The notes under the pieces were generated by a model. The model was not told the origin of the DNA and did not search any database. It saw only the letters and a program-made list of their open reading frames with translations. This document shows, in pieces, positions 45,847 to 57,504 of a stretch of DNA of 64,000 nt; the first letter of the stretch is position 1, and each line of letters starts with the position of its first letter. A program made the translations under genes and the position numbers. This DNA comes from Pseudevernia furfuracea (lineage: Eukaryota > Ascomycota > Lecanoromycetes > Lecanorales > Parmeliaceae). Location of the stretch: assembly GCA_022315425.1 (NCBI GenBank), contig JAIUPT010000042.1, positions 496,001 to 560,000 of the forward strand, given 5' to 3'.

Positions 45847-46425
45847 TTAATATTTTCCAAGATGATCCGCAATGCCCAGCTTCCCCTGGTACAACCATTT
45901 TACAAGCCACTGAAAGGCTTCCACATCATCTTTGGGAAATTGAAGCGCCTGCTTCGTAGGTCCAATGAGGCATCCATCCAAAGCACGCTCCGCAAACCTC
46001 GAATAGAAGTAGCGTAGCTTGCGTGGCAGGGTGGAGCGGACTCGAGCCGACGAAGATGTCGACGGAGGGTCCAAGGATGAGCCTGTCGATACGTTAATCT
46101 CCAACTACAAGCTTAACGGCTGCATGCCACTTACTGGAAAAATCTTGCATCTGGGTCCTTGCTGGTAATTCTTCGTGAATGAATCGGAACGTTCAAAAGC
46201 ATCGTACCGTACGATTCCTAGCGGGTAAGTCCCACTAGTTTCGATTGCAGAGCCCGGTCGAGTAGTATTTCCGGAAAGATTAGGCGGATCTTCGTCGAAT
46301 GTCCCTAGCGTTGTCACTATGTCATGCCCTGCATTGTCCACCTCGAACCCATCGCCCTCCATGCTAGGGCTGTAATAGAAGGCTCGCCGAGTGGGTGTGT
46401 CAGATTCTGATAGAAGATTGCCCAT
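45847..46425 (-). pseudogene. BTB/POZ-type fragment
   Basis: Two adjoining minus frames read as one protein. The upstream frame starts MGNLLSESDT at 46425 and runs to GPRCKIFP at about 46135. The downstream frame has KLRYFYSRFAERALDGCLIG and FPKDDVEAFQWLVKWLYQGKL, the C-terminal half of a fungal BTB domain. Between them lie GTAAGT and TAG signals only about 30 bp apart, too short for a normal intron here. The frame then ends LGKY, well before the usual end of these proteins. It may be a truncated gene or an intact short protein with an unusual intron. BTB domains mediate dimerisation or cullin-3 binding, but nothing more can be said for this copy. Confidence 0.5.
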
Positions 46426-47089
46426 GACGACGAGACGTCCTTAGTTTTTATCGGACCGATTATGCGTAGAGTGCGTTAGCAGGTATGCTTTGCCTAGGAC
46501 AAGGCTTTCAAGGTAGGTTCGACCCTCCGATGGTGTTGTAGATTCCTAAAGCAAATGTGTGATAAGTCATAGGTAGAGAACTAGAACAATGCAATCATCA
46601 GTGGTTGACTTATGTCGACGCTCTCGCTCTTTGAGCCAAAACAAACGGCACTGACAATGTGCTTCAGGTCCCGACCTGGAGTCTCTGGGAGAGAGCTTAT
46701 TTACGCATTAAAGTCACGCAAGGAAAGAGGTCGCAAGCAAGGAGCGGGGTTGAAGAAGGTCCTGTGTCACTGTTAGATTTCGCACGTAACAGTCCCATAT
46801 GGGTCAAGTTCCGATATGTTTAACCAGGTTGCTCCGTGGAGGTAGAGGAGTACGTGTACGTTTCGTCATAAGTAATCAAGACTTCTCGACGTGGCCGTCG
46901 AGACCTGATGTTTAATAAACAGATGCCTGGGCAATTAAACTGTGTTCGAGGGATGAAAAAAACACTTGGCTGTACGCCGCATCGCTAGGCAATCAATCAA
47001 GGATCAACCCACATGTGGTTGGTGTCAAACACGTGGAGAGTACTCTAATTTAGATTGCAGAGTTGTTGTGATAAACAAGTAGATATGTG
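46426..47089. other. Intergenic, no gene seen
   Basis: No coding frame, RNA gene or repeat of note was recognised in this stretch. Confidence 0.5.
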
Positions 47090-49018
47090 TCAATTGACAT
47101 GGGGTATAGCGCTGGGCCAATCGATCTCAAGAAACGTGCTCAGTGGCGCATACGCTAACGATCGAAAGACCTCCGTCATAAGGTACAACCTCGCCAACAG
47201 GTATAGCACTACGCACGTCCTAGTGAAGGGCCTTAGCAGTGCATTTGTCTTGGTATCCGTCTCGCTATCTCTTCTAGCATTATGTAAAGTCATAAAGTAT
47301 ATAACGGTGCTTAGCAGTGGAATGCTAATGAGTACGCAGCAGGACAAGCGCCACAGAATCCGCTCGACCGGCGTTGGGAAATCGAAGTTCCAGGCAATGA
47401 AGTGGATAGTGCCGAAGAGGGTGCCGCCGAAGCCGATGCCTATGAAGACCGGGTTGAGGTAGAAGATATCCTTTTGCCGCGGCAGTCGTACCGGTATGCC
47501 GCGTGTCCAAGGGAAAACACTGTCTGCCATGTCTCGAATCGCCACACCGTGAAGCCAGAATTCATGCACGACCAGAGTAGATACTGGAGACCGGGCTGCT
47601 AGTCCGATGATTTGCTGCCGGGTGAGAATGTTGGTGGCATCGATGTATGTGGGTGTCATGACATCTTGGGGCTTGTGCCACAGGAGGATGTAGGTAGCGA
47701 TTGCACAGGTGGCGAAGGCGAGAGTCGTGATCTCCAGCAGACTTATCGCGAGACCTTCGCTTGCGCGAGCGATTATTTGGATAACAAGCCATGAAATCTG
47801 TACAATCGCGGCTCCCTTGACGAATATGTCTCCTTTGCTTCGGTCTTCCAGATCCGCAGTGCTAAGCTTAGGCGGGCCTGGGATAATGCCCTTTTGGCAT
47901 GCATAGAGTAGCTGAATCGATGATAGTGCCCAGGTACCCTTCCATGTCTTATGAGGGCCCAGCTTCCCACTTTCAGGTGTATGCGCCGGAATGCGTCTTG
48001 ACATGACCGGGCCGAGGGCATATGTACTGGGCGCCAGACCTGCCATAACATCGTGTCTCGAAAAATCGGGGCCGTTCACAAGCGTAACGGCCGTCGCTTC
48101 TGTTGGTGAGAAGTTTTGTGGACGCGCTTGGTCTGTCGGGACTTTCAGCAATTCTGGCTGTATTTGAGGATCCACCGCCGATATTTCAGGCTGTTCCTTC
48201 ACTTCAATATTTTTCTTTCGATGCCCTGTGTTGCTGTTCGGCTCGGCCGGCTGATACGGAGGACTCGACAGAGGGATTGCGGGGATTTTGTGATAATCAG
48301 TGCTCGACACATCAGGACGGTTACGGCAGGGCTCTTTACAGATCTTCCGACAGTGGTCTAGCTCTGTATCCTCGGCTTTTTTGAACTCTTGCAAGTGATA
48401 AGGTGGGTCACCATCGCGAGTTACCAGCCTAGGATTTTGACGAGATCGCCCAAGTTCGGTAGGCTTTGAAGGCTCAAGAGATGTTGGCACGGCTGCGACA
48501 TCAAAGCGAAGCACGAAGCCTCGCATGTTCGCAAAGAACCCATGCGCAGTCGTCCAAACTTCTTCATGAGCTTCTTCTTCCGTGTCATAGGCTACTTTGC
48601 TGACGTGGTTTTTCCTTGTGTCATTGGCTGCGCACCACTCTTTGAACTGTCTTCGGCTGTCATGTGCTGCTAAGCATTCTGTGAGGGCTTTCCCAAGAAC
48701 ATATTCCGGAGTGAGAATACACAGGCCCATCCACTTCAATTTTGTGTAGTTGAAGCTCACCTTCCCCCAAAGTTTACGGATCGCCGACACCTTTTGGTAT
48801 TCCTTGTGGACGGGCACCATAAGATGCTGGACGGTCCAAGTGCACAGTGAGAGAACGGCAAAGCAGGTCCAGATAATGTCCATCGTTCCCCGGACTTGGG
48901 GATTCGACACAAAGTTGACATGTTGGGTAGGAGTAGTGCAATTTGGCAGCCAAGCCGCGAAAGCATCGACTACGCTCGCGAGAAAGAGCGCGACAAAAAC
49001 ACACAGGAAAGAGAGCAT
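47090..49018 (-). CDS. Fungal polytopic membrane protein, function unknown
   Basis: One exon of 642 codons starts at ATG 49018. An N-terminal signal or anchor (LSFLCVFVALFLASVVDAFA) precedes WLPNC, a cysteine-containing lumenal stretch, then a helix around GTMDIIWTCFAVLSLCTWT. A soluble central region (about 100-380) is polar and proline-rich around residues 240-330. Further helices follow, such as LEITTLAFATCAIATYILLW before the HKPQDV motif, FGTIHFIAWNFDF, and a terminal group with RLSCCVLISIPLLSTVIYF. I associate this layout with a fungal-specific family of integral membrane proteins of unknown function, from memory. The frame is intact, and introns are not needed. Confidence 0.75.
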   Translation of the reverse strand: MLSFLCVFVALFLASVVDAFAAWLPNCTTPTQHVNFVSNPQVRGTMDIIWTCFAVLSLCTWTVQHLMVPVHKEYQKVSAIRKLWGKVSFNYTKLKWMGLCILTPEYVLGKALTECLAAHDSRRQFKEWCAANDTRKNHVSKVAYDTEEEAHEEVWTTAHGFFANMRGFVLRFDVAAVPTSLEPSKPTELGRSRQNPRLVTRDGDPPYHLQEFKKAEDTELDHCRKICKEPCRNRPDVSSTDYHKIPAIPLSSPPYQPAEPNSNTGHRKKNIEVKEQPEISAVDPQIQPELLKVPTDQARPQNFSPTEATAVTLVNGPDFSRHDVMAGLAPSTYALGPVMSRRIPAHTPESGKLGPHKTWKGTWALSSIQLLYACQKGIIPGPPKLSTADLEDRSKGDIFVKGAAIVQISWLVIQIIARASEGLAISLLEITTLAFATCAIATYILLWHKPQDVMTPTYIDATNILTRQQIIGLAARSPVSTLVVHEFWLHGVAIRDMADSVFPWTRGIPVRLPRQKDIFYLNPVFIGIGFGGTLFGTIHFIAWNFDFPTPVERILWRLSCCVLISIPLLSTVIYFMTLHNARRDSETDTKTNALLRPFTRTCVVLYLLARLYLMTEVFRSLAYAPLSTFLEIDWPSAIPHVN

Positions 49019-50018
49019 GGTGGCGATGAAGACATGTTTGTGCAGAAGAGCAGCAGAGGGAAAAGAGAATCCTCTTTCTTCTACAGAAAGCGCAAGGGAT
49101 AGAAGGAGCCGAAGAGCTGAATAATCAGGATTATAAGGTCAGGTAATGTTGCATTGGTTTCACTACTCTAATATTGATTAGCTAACTTGTTATAGATTAG
49201 ACTGGCAGCCTCGCAGCCTTAAAACTCAATATGCGATATTACAGAAAGAGCTTGGACAGCGCCTCAAAACATCCCGAGGTCGATGAGGTTGTTGAGGACT
49301 TAGGATTGGAACAAGATGTAACTCTTCAGCCTGATTCCTCGAGTTTGCGCGGTTGAGGATCGGCTAAAATCCGAGCGTTTCGCCACACCACTACTCGTAC
49401 GAGTCGTACCATGCAGCAAGACTTGTCGTGGGATCATTAAAGTGGCTTGGGTGGTAAATTAGTCATACAACGGCAAGCCATAGCGTTCTGTATGTGTACC
49501 CTTGACCTGATTTTAAATCGGTGATCGGATTATTGAGATCAACACATCTCTCTCTTTGCATGCAGCGAATTCTTTAGATCATGCCATCGCTTTTAAGTAC
49601 TGCCATCTGCAACAAGAACCTCATCCACTGTGGCCGCTGTGGCTCTATCCTCAACTTTGAGGATATTCTTCTCTGTGGACTCACTTGAAAAAGGTTGACG
49701 CGTCTTGATTCCAGGTCGGCAGTGCATGTGGTTGAGGGACAGGGCAGTTGACGTTTCACACCAAGTGTAAATACTCTATGCTACTCAAGCCCCCAGCCAG
49801 AGCGTTCGTTGCGGAATACCCTCTGATCGACTTAGATGTTTTGTATTCGCTCGGCTTAATTGAACAAGCAAGAATTATATATAATATGTATGATGTCGTC
49901 TGGTTTTATCGCTGAGTCAAGCCGTTGCGAACCTTCTCAGTGCACTACTGGGTCGGTTCGACAGTGGTGGGAAGTCAAAACGCCGAGTCTAAGTTCATCT
50001 AAGTAAGGAGCAAGGTTT
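49019..50018. other. Intergenic, no gene seen
   Basis: Short frames only. A stretch near 49870-49890 is AT-rich (TATATATAATATG). No motif was recognised. Confidence 0.5.
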
Positions 50019-50774
50019 TCAGTTCGTCCCTTGATGTAGTGACCAATCAATACGCTTCGTTCTCATTCTTTTGAACACAGCCTTCACCAATCCTTCAACA
50101 GCCTCCGGTCCTGCCAAGAGTTCTTCATAATCATCGTAATCATTCCCCCGTTCTTTTATCAAATCATCAGCCACCTCATGAAGGATCTACTCATACAATG
50201 CCACACTCTAGGGTACATTCTCGAGGACCATGTGAATGGTACGCGGCGGAAGCGGCAACCAAAATACGTTCGTGATCAGACGACGGAGTTTCTCCAACAC
50301 TTCCTTCCGAATCTTCACGACCTATATTTTGTCACACAGGCAGTACAACGCGCAGAGAATGTGACATTCTTCTTCCACCGCCTTCTGTTAGCGAACAGGA
50401 TTGGGTACGACTAATAATCTCCTAAGATCCTCGGGAGCGAGTCTTTCACGATGCATCCACTGTATCAGGAGATCGAACGTCTCTGGTTCGCCATGTCTTA
50501 AATTCACGCTGTCCCAAGACGCCTCCGGAAATTTTCCGTTCAGAAGGCAAATCGCAATAGGTGGAGTATGAGCATTGAAGCTTCCGAGACACAACGAAGC
50601 ACATTTTCTCTGGAACAACGTAGACATTTATGTTCGGTCTCTCAAACAAACTTCGCCAAGGGTGGTCAGCAATGCAGGCCCACGCAAATTAATAGAGAAA
50701 CAGCCATACTCTAGGCGACGAGATGGTATATCTGTAGCCATGTCCGTTACTGAGTCCTTATCCTCACTCGACAT
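50019..50774 (-). pseudogene. BTB/POZ-domain gene, disrupted
   Basis: A minus-strand BTB protein is readable across three frames. It starts MSSEDKDSVTDMATD at 50774, passes NLRGPALLTTLGEV, shifts frame near 50650 into NVYVVPEKMCFVVSRKL, and shifts again near 50555 into LLNGKFPEASWDSVNL and ETFDLLIQWMHRERL. A third frame from about 50345 gives ALYCLCDKI, TAG (50324-50322), KIRKEVLEKLRRLITNVFWL, TAG (50210-50208), SVALYE, TAG (50189-50187), and a tail to TGA at 50021-50019. Three in-frame stops plus two frame changes show it is dead. The order BTB core, then Y-x-L-C/A-D-K helix, then C-terminal ADDLI region matches fungal BTB proteins of about 240 residues. Confidence 0.78.
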
Positions 50775-52889
50775 CAGAGATATTGTTGCTTTGAGGAATC
50801 GACTAAAGAAGTTACCGGTTTAAGGTATGTTGACGAAAACTATCCCATGGGTTGGCACAAAATGTCTTGGCAGAACATCAAAATGCTATACTTTTGCAGC
50901 GCAATAACTTTTCTATCATAATATTTGCAATGAAACTTTCCGCTGTAAACTTTTAGATCTACTCTAGAAGGACAACTATGTTACCACAAGTTTCTTGATA
51001 GGTGTCATTGTTGTTGAGTCACGGTGGTTTGCAAGAAGGGAGTTTTTGATGCTCGGTCGGAAACCCCTGAATTTTGTGCCCTGCCAATCCATGTAAGCAA
51101 ACAAACAATCCTTTCTTTAATAATAAGAGCTCTTGACGCCCAGGCTTGCTACCAAATGCACGATAAGACATTCAGGCAGACGATAGCCAATTTGCAGAAT
51201 TCCATATACTGTGGGCGTCGTCGATGAAATGCTTTTCTACGCCATTGTTGTACGATCTTCCATTGTCAGTAGTTGCATCGTCTCCAGAACCCGATCACCA
51301 AGCTTTATGTATCGGAAGAAGTACTCCATCATCCCTTCTTCACCGGAGCCTCCTATACCTTTTGATCTGCATGACTGTAAGTGTGCTAACACTAAGGTAA
51401 AGTCGACTTCCGATGTTCCGCGATGACCTTAAACCCGGGCTGATCCTCTTGTTGCATCTACCAAAGCCACAAGAACTCCGAACCTGTCGCTCGATCCCCA
51501 CCCAAGACTTGGATAGAACAGAAAGCCGTATGAGTTTTCACACAGAAGCTCTTGATTGGACTGGAGAGATGTCTGAGGTTTGAGGCGTCCAAGTCTACGT
51601 TTGTGGGTTTCAGCGGACGAGCAAGAACCAGGTTGATATTAGAACGCGATGTTGGCAAACCCTCAAAAAAGCTCACACTTTTTATAGCCCAAGAATTTGA
51701 TACATTTTATAACTATACTGAATAATAAAGCTCTAAACCTTTTTGAAAGACTCCAACTTAGGTATCGTAAACGAAATCGCGGATACAACGAAAATATGTT
51801 TATGATTCTATGGCCGTCTCCGCGTCAAGACTTTTCTCAAAAATCGAGAAATCTGTTAGATTTCTACTCCACATACCAACAAGCAATGAAATTCTTCTAC
51901 AAATTCAACAGCCTATATTTTACTCTGTCTATCAAAGCATGTGAAGTTTCGAGAGTGTCATAAGCTGCTGTTGTTCAAGGAACGAGGATTTTTGGTTTTT
52001 GATTTTTGATTTCGGGGAGGGTAGCTCATCGACTTCTGCCTAGACAACTTTCCTGTGTTGCAGGTCGCGAGGCAGCGGGGATACAGGGAGCTGGGACGAA
52101 AGAGGCGCACCCGAGTTATAGCGATGGTCTAAGACACTACGTTGAATAGCTACGTTGACTTATGTAGAAAGAACATGGAAAAAGAATCTTCTTGGAGATG
52201 ACCGTGGATTAGTCTTTATACACAGGTTAGAGGTAAATCCGGTCCAACACACCTACCTATGGAGGGTAAAGTGTTGGTTCGAATACGAAGTGCGAAATGA
52301 GTGGAAGAAATAGCCGAATACGAAGGCGGGGAAATAATGAAGTTGAATCCAGTCGCAAGCTGTACTGACTACTGAGTGTCTGGGTACGAGTATAAGCGCT
52401 CCATTTTTTGAGCAACGTTGCTCTGCACTAGGTACATGTCAGGTTATTAATCATGCATACAACATATGAAGGCCAGGCTTCTTTTCAGGTTATCCATACG
52501 CTGGGACTTCAGCTTGTTCTCCACATCTGAACGACGCTAGGGCACCAAACAAGCAGTCTCCATATTATTTCCACGTGCTCGTCCAACAACATTTATCTCT
52601 CTCAGTGATTGCAGACTAACTATAACGGCTGGGGCCGTATTCTTTCGTCTGCAGCTACGGGGCCTTTTTCATTGGCCTATCCGCTCCCGGTAATCAAATG
52701 ATATATGTCGATCATTTCTTCTGCGAACCCTTTAATTAAGTCAGCCTACACAGCCCTGTGGGCATGCCTTTAAGATCAAGCTGGTTCCATGCTGAGTTTG
52801 CCCTCTAAGATTGTCAGACATCTTCCATTTGCAACAGTACTTTAGTGGGCGAAGACAAAGCGAAGTTTGTGTGCCCAAAGCATGGCATT
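50775..52889. other. Long AT-rich intergenic region
   Basis: Over 2 kb without a supportable gene, especially AT-rich at about 51690-51960. A minus frame at 51458-51676 (72 codons) looks protein-like (DLDASNLRHLSSPIKSF) but is isolated and could be another gene fossil. No RNA gene or transposon domain was seen. Confidence 0.45.
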
Positions 52890-54599
52890 ATGGTTCTCTT
52901 CTTGATCCCTCTAACAAGCCTTTCCATCTTCCACTTCCTTCGAGTAGCAATCGCCGCGAGCGGGAACTGCGATGTTGCACCTCTGTCACTGCCATGGAGC
53001 AATGTCACTGTATCTACCGACGGCGTTGCTGTCACGAGGGGCATAGAACTTGGCATCGGGACTCCCAATCAAATCTTTTCTCTCCGGCCCTCGACCACTC
53101 TCAACAACACCCGCCTGTCGAACGTGGTCGACTGCGGCTCGGAAGCGAACACTTCATGCGTTGGTGGGAAAGGTGGCGTGTACGATAGCTCGAAGTCATC
53201 AACCTTTTCAGTCTCGATCAAAGACCGATGGAACGGCAGCGCCGCTGATACCGAGACTGCCACTGGGTCTTACGTCTATTTCAACGACTTCATAGATTTT
53301 CGATCCAATGGCAGTATATTCGGGTTTCCCTTGGTTGAAGATTCCGACTTGGTATCTGGTGAGTAGTCGAAATCATCTCAGCCTGGCTATGCAACCGCAA
53401 TGAAACTTTGTGGATGAGGACACTTCCCTGGATGATCAGAAGCAGTTCAGTCCAGACATTCTTGAAGGACTTGATCCACTCTGAGCGAAGGATCGGCTGA
53501 CTAGTGTCGACATGCTCTAGGGACCGAAGCTGGTTTACCCCTCGGCGAGAACTCCTCCTTCTTGGCCGCTGTCACCGAATCCAACCTAGCGCCATCCAAA
53601 GCCTGGGGTTTATGGGCAGGAGACCGGTCGCTATCACCCGCCGACGGTGCCCTAACAATTGGTGGATACGACCCTGCAAGAGTGGCTGGGAATTTCACCA
53701 CATTCCCTCTGGGTACTTGGACACTGCAGCAACCCTGTCCGCTCCAGGTCACCGTCAAGAGTATCATGTACAACCAACCAAATGGAAGTACTGAACTGCT
53801 CACGTCCGAAAACATGGTTGCCTGCATCGAACCTTTTCAGGATCGCCTCACCTTCACACCCGATGTGGCTCAAAAGTTTGCAAATGTCACCGGCTATAAC
53901 TCCTCCTACAGCGGCCTGACTTATCCTACAGCCCAAGCGCCAGATGGTAGTCTAACAATAACACTTGAAAACAACTACACGACCATCGTTCCAAACTCCG
54001 AACTCGTCGCTTTAAAGAGAGGGTCAGACAGCCTCGGACACTATGCGATCACCAACTCCTCAATCGTCGAGACGGAGATCGTGTACAACGCCCGGAGCGA
54101 CCCTGCGACCGTCCAGCCGACCCTGGGCGGCATATATCTAACATTCAACTATTTAGTTGTCGATTACGAAAGCGGCCAGTTCCAATTAGCACCCGCCGTG
54201 CCAGCAAACCAGCCCACCAGCTCACAAGCAATGAAGGCAATATGCACACAAACACCAATACCCACACCAACAAGCAGTCCCATTGCCAAAAACACTTCCA
54301 GCAAGACCGGCGCTATCGTGGGTGCGACACTCGGGGGAGTAGCAGGTCTAGCAGCAATCCTAGGAGTGCTTATATTCCTTTTCCGTCACCGCCGTCAGCG
54401 TCAGCATCCACGGGTCGAGGGATCAACGATTGCACCAAGCGAGGGAACGACCCAATGGACGACAGCACCAAGCGAGGGAACGACCAAATGGACGACAGCA
54501 CCAAGCGAGAGAACGGCTCAATGGACGGCTAGCGTGCAATCGCCTACCCTTTCCGAGAAAGAGGCGCCCCAATGGCCATCGGAGCTGCCTCTGGTATGA
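52890..54599 (+). CDS. Secreted/membrane-anchored pepsin-fold protein lacking DTG motif
   Basis: Two exons (52890-53358 and 53521-54599, intron 162 bp) give 515 residues. The start at 52890 gives a signal peptide (MVLFLIPLTSLSIFHFLRVAIAA). The extracellular part resembles fungal pepsin-like A1 proteins (IELGIGTPNQIFSLRP, then VYDSSKSSTF, a glycine loop, LTIGGYDPARV and SIVETEIVYN). Where A1 peptidases have the catalytic DTG after the strand L-x-x-D-T-G-S, this protein has LRPSTT, so it is probably not a protease. It has many N-glycosylation sequons. A transmembrane helix (AIVGATLGGVAGLAAILGVL) and a basic FRHRRQRQ stop-transfer follow near residue 430. The cytoplasmic tail contains three 11-residue repeats. 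The topology suggests a cell-surface receptor-like or wall protein. No ligand is known. Confidence 0.8.
54432..54530 (+). repeat. Three tandem 33-bp coding repeats
   Basis: Copies at 54432-54464, 54465-54497 and 54498-54530 encode the cytoplasmic 11-mer A-P-S-E-G-T-T-x-W-T-T with substitutions in the third copy. The unit is a multiple of three, so copy number can vary without breaking the frame. Confidence 0.92.
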
Positions 54600-55583
54600 T
54601 ATGGTCCCCCTCTCCAAAAGCCTTTCACTTGCGTGTGCTGACACATCCGCCACGACAGTCCCTCGCTACCTCTGTCCATGAGATGCCAGGCAGTCCAGGA
54701 GTGGACCGAGTTTCCCGTGCGCTCAATCGTCGAAGTCGAACAACATCAGATCTTACTGCGAACTACACCGCTTTACAAACATCCAACTATCACCAACGTT
54801 CTGGCACATAACTCCCTACCTTGAGCGAAATGTACAAAAATTGCGGTCGATGTAACCCTGACTACCGACCTCCAACCCACTTCCGCGGAGACCCCTCTCG
54901 TAGACAGTGCTTTAGATCGAATGGGTGCTTCCCCACGATCTTTGCCATTCCAAAGCTTCATGAGCATGTCCGGAGAAGCGAAACCAGCACGCCTCACAGA
55001 AAGGGTTGTGCATTAGAAGAAATATCACAGCATCCACTTGTGATCACGGCGCCAGGACTTTAACTTTCTCTTCAATGACCAGGATGCAGTGTCTGGCCAG
55101 GAAATGGAAGCCGAGGCGGGTGAGTCGCGGATAGACAAAGATCCAACACCACACTCCTCCACCACAAAGGAAAAGTGCATGCCAGAGAAGAATGCACGTA
55201 CCCAAAACGACCCATCTCCACGCCGCGATGCTGCTAGCTCGGGATCCAGAAAACGGAGGATGATATATGACCTGCACCTGTGCAAGTGAAAAGACGATGG
55301 TTGATCACAGACGAAATCTAGACATGTACTCACATAGTCAATATTCATTTCCATGCAAAGAAAATCACGAAAGTCCTGTCATATGGACGCAGTAAGGGTA
55401 TGAGTGAAGGCGTGACAGAAGACAGCGAGAAGTATTGAAAATGAGGTAGATTCAGTAGAAGGGAGTTCAAGGGTGAAGCTTCATGCTTTCCGAGGCGTGA
55501 GTGTCCCGTGAGTATTTTCCATTCAATTGACGAATGAGCCATCCATCCCAAGTTCATATCATGAGCACTAAACCCGTTAATCT
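54600..55583. other. Intergenic, no gene seen
   Basis: Frames of up to 109 codons overlap in all phases without recognisable motifs. The stretch separates two convergent genes. Confidence 0.5.
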
Positions 55584-56929
55584 TCAAATGACTACCTTAT
55601 CTTTCGCTCCATTCGTACCGCCTTCATCATCCGCCTTCACCTCTGGCGGCATATTAACAGGTCCACCTGGCGAATCAGCAAACCTGGCTGTCAGGACCTC
55701 AACACCATCCTCCGTAACGAGTAAAGTGTGCTCAAATTGAGCTGTCCTCGATCCATCCTGAGTAGCGCTGGTCCAATCGTCAGGCCACGTCTTATCTCTG
55801 AAAGAGCGCAAACTGATCATCGGCTCGATCGTAAAGGTCATTCCCGGTTTCGCGATTCCCACAGCTTTGTTCTTGGCGTAGTGAGGTATATTGGGGGCGC
55901 AGTGGAAAAGCGAATTAATACCGTGACCGCAGTATGCTCGGATAACGCCACACTTTCTTGACTTTGCGTGTTTCTCAATGACTGTGCCTGGATCCTTGAA
56001 GGCCATGCCTGGCTTGACAAGTTTGATTGCTTCTTCCAGACATTCTCGAGCTGTCTCCACCACGCGGACCGAGTCTCGGTCTTTTAGAGCCTTTTCACCG
56101 ACGTAGTATGTCTCATTGAGGTCACCATGAAAGCCGCCGTGGTAGAGTGTCACATCGAGGTTGATAATGTCACCTTCCCGGATCATGCGTTGGTCAGGTA
56201 TGCCGTGGCATATGACTTCATTGATTGAGGTGCACACGGACTTGGGGAAACCCGAGTAATTCAAGGTTGAGGGATATGACTGGAAACCAAATGATCAGTG
56301 TACCCAGATGGGTTCCTACGGATCGAAACTTACGTCTCTCTTGATACACTCTCTGTGCACCACCTCGTCGATGTAGTCCGTTGTGACTCCAGGCTTGAGT
56401 TCTCTTGCGGCTGCATCAAGGACTTCCCTAGCCATCCGGCAGACTTTCCGCATACCTGCTTGTTGCTTTTTATCCAAGCAAGTGATTGTATTCCTCGCAG
56501 CAAATTTGTAGTTCGGGTTGCCACCCTCAGTCTTAGCATAATTTGGATGTGGTATGGATTCTGGAACGGGTCTTCTTTCCGATAGCGGGTATATAGGTCT
56601 CACGGATCCGGTAAAAACAAAGCTTGGGAACGGATTGTGTAGACCGGTTGCTGCGCTGCATCAGCTGAGGCTCAGGCTCACTGATAATGATACGTACAAC
56701 CTGATTTATGAGTGGACTTATGATCTGACTGAGAGAGAGTCAGCGATTTGACTAGAGAATCTTGGAGGTGTGTACCTTACGAGGGCACAAGGTAGCTTAC
56801 CCAACTCCTTTTGAAGCAGTCTTGCGAACAGAATGAGCTTTCTTTTCCAAGTTTCAGACATGTCGGACACTGCAAGGTACCAGCATCATTTGGGCAGTCC
56901 ACGCCTATGCACTTCTTCGCTTCAGTCAT
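55584..56929 (-). CDS. MAP1: Methionine aminopeptidase 1
   Basis: Four exons on the minus strand (56929-56801, 56728-56701, 56650-56334, 56279-55584) with introns of 72, 50 and 54 bp give 389 residues. Exon 1 encodes the N-terminal ribosome-associating zinc finger with paired cysteines (C-x4-C, C-x2-C, C-x3-C), and the 28-bp exon 2 adds two histidines (SDHKSTHKS). After the linker [20 protein letters not shown] comes the pita-bread fold: [20 protein letters not shown], the two aspartate ligands in [17 protein letters not shown], histidine in YCGHGIN, and glutamates in FTIEPMI and [11 protein letters not shown]. All five metal ligands are present. It removes initiator methionine from nascent cytosolic proteins. 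The acceptor at 56651 is chosen because it is the only one in phase. Confidence 0.94.
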
Positions 56930-57504
56930 GACTTCCGTAATAATGAGAGTCAGTCAGATAGATGCTTGCTGTGAAGTTGAAGGTGGGGACGATGAAGGCG
57001 CTCTGTCCTCAGGCCGTCACGAGCTCCTCTGTGGCTTCTGGTAATTCCTTAGGCAAATAATGCAGGCTTCAGGGTGCTAGTAGCCCCAATCGCTCTCTCG
57101 AGGCTGATGACAAGTAATCAGAAGTGGAGTGGTAGAGGACTGGAGAGCGCTGCGAGCCTCGGAAAGTGAGAAAAGCGCCAAGAACTCTAAGGCTGAAAGG
57201 AAAGCGCTAAGCATTTAGCGTGGGCATGAACTGCACCCTAGCCTCGGGGGAGTAAGGTAACTTTTGATCATGTATCAATAAAGTAAGGTACATATTGGGT
57301 GTAGGGCTGGCAAATTTCAGCCTTCTTTCACGCCAAGCTTTCGCAAAATAAGGTACTCTACCGGCACACGCTAACTTGAAGTTCACGCTTGGCTCCTTAG
57401 CTTCTGATAAAGTAATGTCATCATTATGCTGGTGATGGAGGCGAAACGATACTCCTTGAGTCTTGAACGCTCCTCGTCTTTGGGACACCACTACAGTAAA
57501 GACT
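56930..57504. other. Divergent promoter region between MAP1 and BNA4
   Basis: About 575 bp separates two divergent starts. Repeated AGTAAGGTA-like motifs occur at about 57251-57256, 57281-57289 and 57349-57355, but no regulator can be assigned. Confidence 0.4.

Noticed and set aside
46495..46540. GGTTCGACCCTCC resembling a tRNA T-arm
   Set aside because: The flanking five-base stems do not pair and no D-arm or A-box lies at the right distance.
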